Shown here one piece after another: positions 62,659 to 64,000 of a DNA stretch of 64,000 nt. The notes beneath the pieces were generated by a model. The model did no database searches, was not told the DNA's origin, and saw only the letters and a list, made by a program, of their open reading frames with translations. How positions within the stretch are numbered: position 1 is the first letter of the stretch; every line of letters starts with the position of its first letter. Location: positions 1 to 64,000 of the forward strand of contig CANFVK010000001.1 of assembly GCA_947450475.1 (NCBI GenBank), read 5' to 3'. Source of the stretch: Bacteriovoracaceae bacterium. Its GTDB lineage: Bacteria > Bdellovibrionota > Bacteriovoracia > Bacteriovoracales > Bacteriovoracaceae. The position numbers and the translations under genes are program-made.

Positions 62659-64000
62659 ATGAATTTAACCAATAAGCTAGATTTTAATGAACTTAAGAAG
62701 TTTCAGAAAGATATCCATAAGATTTTTTTTTACCGAGTCTGTGGGACAGGCATGGGGGCAGCAGCATGCTTACTAAAAGAAAAGGGATTTGATGTTCAAG
62801 GAGGAGATGCCAATTTTTATCCTCCGATGAGTACTTATTTAGAATCAACTGGCATACCGCTTTTTAAGCTCGATCACGTGACTGCCGAATTTTTGAAACA
62901 ATTTGATCTTATCGTCGTTGGTAATGTTATTCCAAAAGACGGACCAGATTCAAAATTGATTGAAGAATTAGGTGTTAAATTTGCGTCTTTTCCAACAACC
63001 ATTGGCGCCTTGGTTCTTAGTGATGTAAACGTTGTCGGAATAGCTGGAACTCACGGCAAAACTACAACAACCTTTTTAGCAACCCAGATTTTTGAAAAAC
63101 TAGGTACCAATCCAGGCTATTTGATTGGTGGAGTTATGGAAGAGAGACCTTCTTCTAAATTGGGAAATGGGAAATATTTTTTTATAGAATCAGATGAATA
63201 CGACAGCGCATATTTTGAAAAAATTTCGAAATTTAGATCTTATTCATTAGACAATCTTATTTTAACTTCCTTGGAATTTGATCATGCTGATATCTTTAAT
63301 TCAGTTGAAGATATCAAGGACCAATTTAGATCTGCCATGCCTCACATCGGCAAAAAAATGATCCTGAGTGCTGACTACATTGCCTCACTTGATCTCTTTA
63401 ATGAATTTTTTGACGGAGATAAATCGCGCTGGATAAAATACGGTGAGAAATCGGCGGTGGGTCCTCATATTCTTGAAGCAGGAGAAAGTGGATCAACTTT
63501 TGAATTAAAATTTAATAACCAAAACTACATTTTTAAAACCAATCTTATTGGCCGACACAATATTTTAAACTTAACGTCTGTCATTTTGTATGCTTTATCA
63601 GAAGGCTTTGGAGAAAAAGCTATTGCTGAAGCCATATTAAACTTAAATATGGTTAAGCGTCGCCAAGAAGTCAGAGGTAGCTATAAAGGTTCACTAATCA
63701 TAGATGATTTTGCTCATCATCCTCGTGCTGTTGAATTAACTCTCGATGGCATCATAACTCAATATCCTCGAAAAAAAGTACACGTGGTTATGGAGCCTAA
63801 CTCTGCGACCGCTAGAAGTGCTATCTTTCAAAAAGAATTTACTGAGTCATTATCGAGAGCGGCTTCCGTTATTTTTACAAAACCTTCAAGACCTACAAGC
63901 GTAAAAAATGTTGGTGACCTAGATATTTACAAAATTGTAGAAGAAATTCAATTATCAGGGCGTCCGGGAAGTGTTGTCGGGACTTTAGCCGAATTAATGG
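62659..64000 (+). CDS. mpl: UDP-N-acetylmuramate:L-Ala-gamma-D-Glu-meso-DAP ligase Mpl (partial, 3' end outside window)
   Basis: 447 codons visible, open to the window edge. Mpl reattaches recycled murein tripeptide to UDP-MurNAc. Features: an N-terminal Rossmann-like start (RVCGTGMGAAACLLKEKGFDV is long; the key part is GTGMGAAACLLKE), ATP-binding GTHGKTTTT near residue 130, ESDEYDSAYFEK near 178 (the Mpl/Mur ligase metal site), LIGRHNILNL and DFAHHPRAV near 350. MurC is the alternative, but the EYDSAYF and MKRR-type context favour Mpl. AGGA precedes the ATG. Together with the MltD-like enzyme it points to active wall recycling. Confidence 0.9.
   Translation, partial: MNLTNKLDFNELKKFQKDIHKIFFYRVCGTGMGAAACLLKEKGFDVQGGDANFYPPMSTYLESTGIPLFKLDHVTAEFLKQFDLIVVGNVIPKDGPDSKLIEELGVKFASFPTTIGALVLSDVNVVGIAGTHGKTTTTFLATQIFEKLGTNPGYLIGGVMEERPSSKLGNGKYFFIESDEYDSAYFEKISKFRSYSLDNLILTSLEFDHADIFNSVEDIKDQFRSAMPHIGKKMILSADYIASLDLFNEFFDGDKSRWIKYGEKSAVGPHILEAGESGSTFELKFNNQNYIFKTNLIGRHNILNLTSVILYALSEGFGEKAIAEAILNLNMVKRRQEVRGSYKGSLIIDDFAHHPRAVELTLDGIITQYPRKKVHVVMEPNSATARSAIFQKEFTESLSRAASVIFTKPSRPTSVKNVGDLDIYKIVEEIQLSGRPGSVVGTLAELM

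Overview
The window is AT-rich and densely coded, and its housekeeping genes are of didermic, Gram-negative type: Lgt, an LptF/G-type permease, PepA, an MltD-like murein lytic transglycosylase, several lipoproteins, outer-membrane beta-barrels and an LPS-type glycosyltransferase cluster. Together with secreted proteases (S8 and papain-like) and many orphan envelope proteins, this fits a Bdellovibrionota-like bacterium, most likely in the Bacteriovorax group. That placement is an inference from gene content and protein flavour; no 16S rRNA gene is present. I saw no prophage, insertion sequence, integrase or CRISPR array.

Layout. 1-9.5 kb (minus): a SWIM/SNF2 helicase, then the run trmB-dnaG-rpoD, a DegT-type sugar aminotransferase and a pair of tiny orphan genes. 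9.6-11.9 kb (minus): a Nudix hydrolase followed by two translationally coupled envelope proteins with an SH3-like start and a predicted barrel. 12-16.4 kb (plus): an M50 protease, scpA, scpB with a very long acidic tail, and an RsuA/RluB pseudouridine synthase driven by a strong promoter with a perfect inverted repeat over its -10. 16.8-19.9 kb: initiator tRNA, a secreted papain-like protease with a small Cys-rich secreted partner, and two orphans. 19.9-22.6 kb (minus): rplU-rpmA and obgE-rsfS-rlmH. 22.7-29 kb: an orphan, lgt, an MltD-like enzyme, an orphan behind a hairpin that hides its ribosome binding site, and an abundant-looking outer-membrane protein with its own promoter and terminator.

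29-31.3 kb is the most accessory-looking part: DUF2442-DUF4160-DUF2442, a HigBA toxin-antitoxin pair with a palindromic operator candidate, and a coiled-coil/membrane gene broken by an in-frame stop. 31.3-39.7 kb returns to core genes (trmL, pepA, lptF-like, a RodZ-like protein, a TPR lipoprotein, a TrmA-family methyltransferase, lepA). 39.7-48 kb is a surface-glycan locus: three GT2-type proteins, a GT4, a GT9 heptosyltransferase-like enzyme, UDP-glucose dehydrogenase, a UPF0104-type membrane protein and a nitrilase. Two close GT2 paralogs lie in opposite orientation around its centre.

48-57.6 kb holds nfu-like, rsmE, a small barrel, a compact DExH helicase, recO, msbA-like, glyS and ppdK. 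57.6-62.5 kb (mostly minus) holds an FN3 lipoprotein coupled to an S8 protease with a large domain inserted in its catalytic core, a beta-lactamase-fold serine hydrolase, nnrD and a lipoprotein. The window ends inside mpl (murein peptide ligase). Gene packing is tight: seven intact convergent gene pairs overlap at their 3' ends, and several operons use 4-nt ATGA/GTGA start-stop overlaps. No gene-free stretch exceeds 300 bases; the largest are about 220 bases, at 16945-17164 and 30000-30224.
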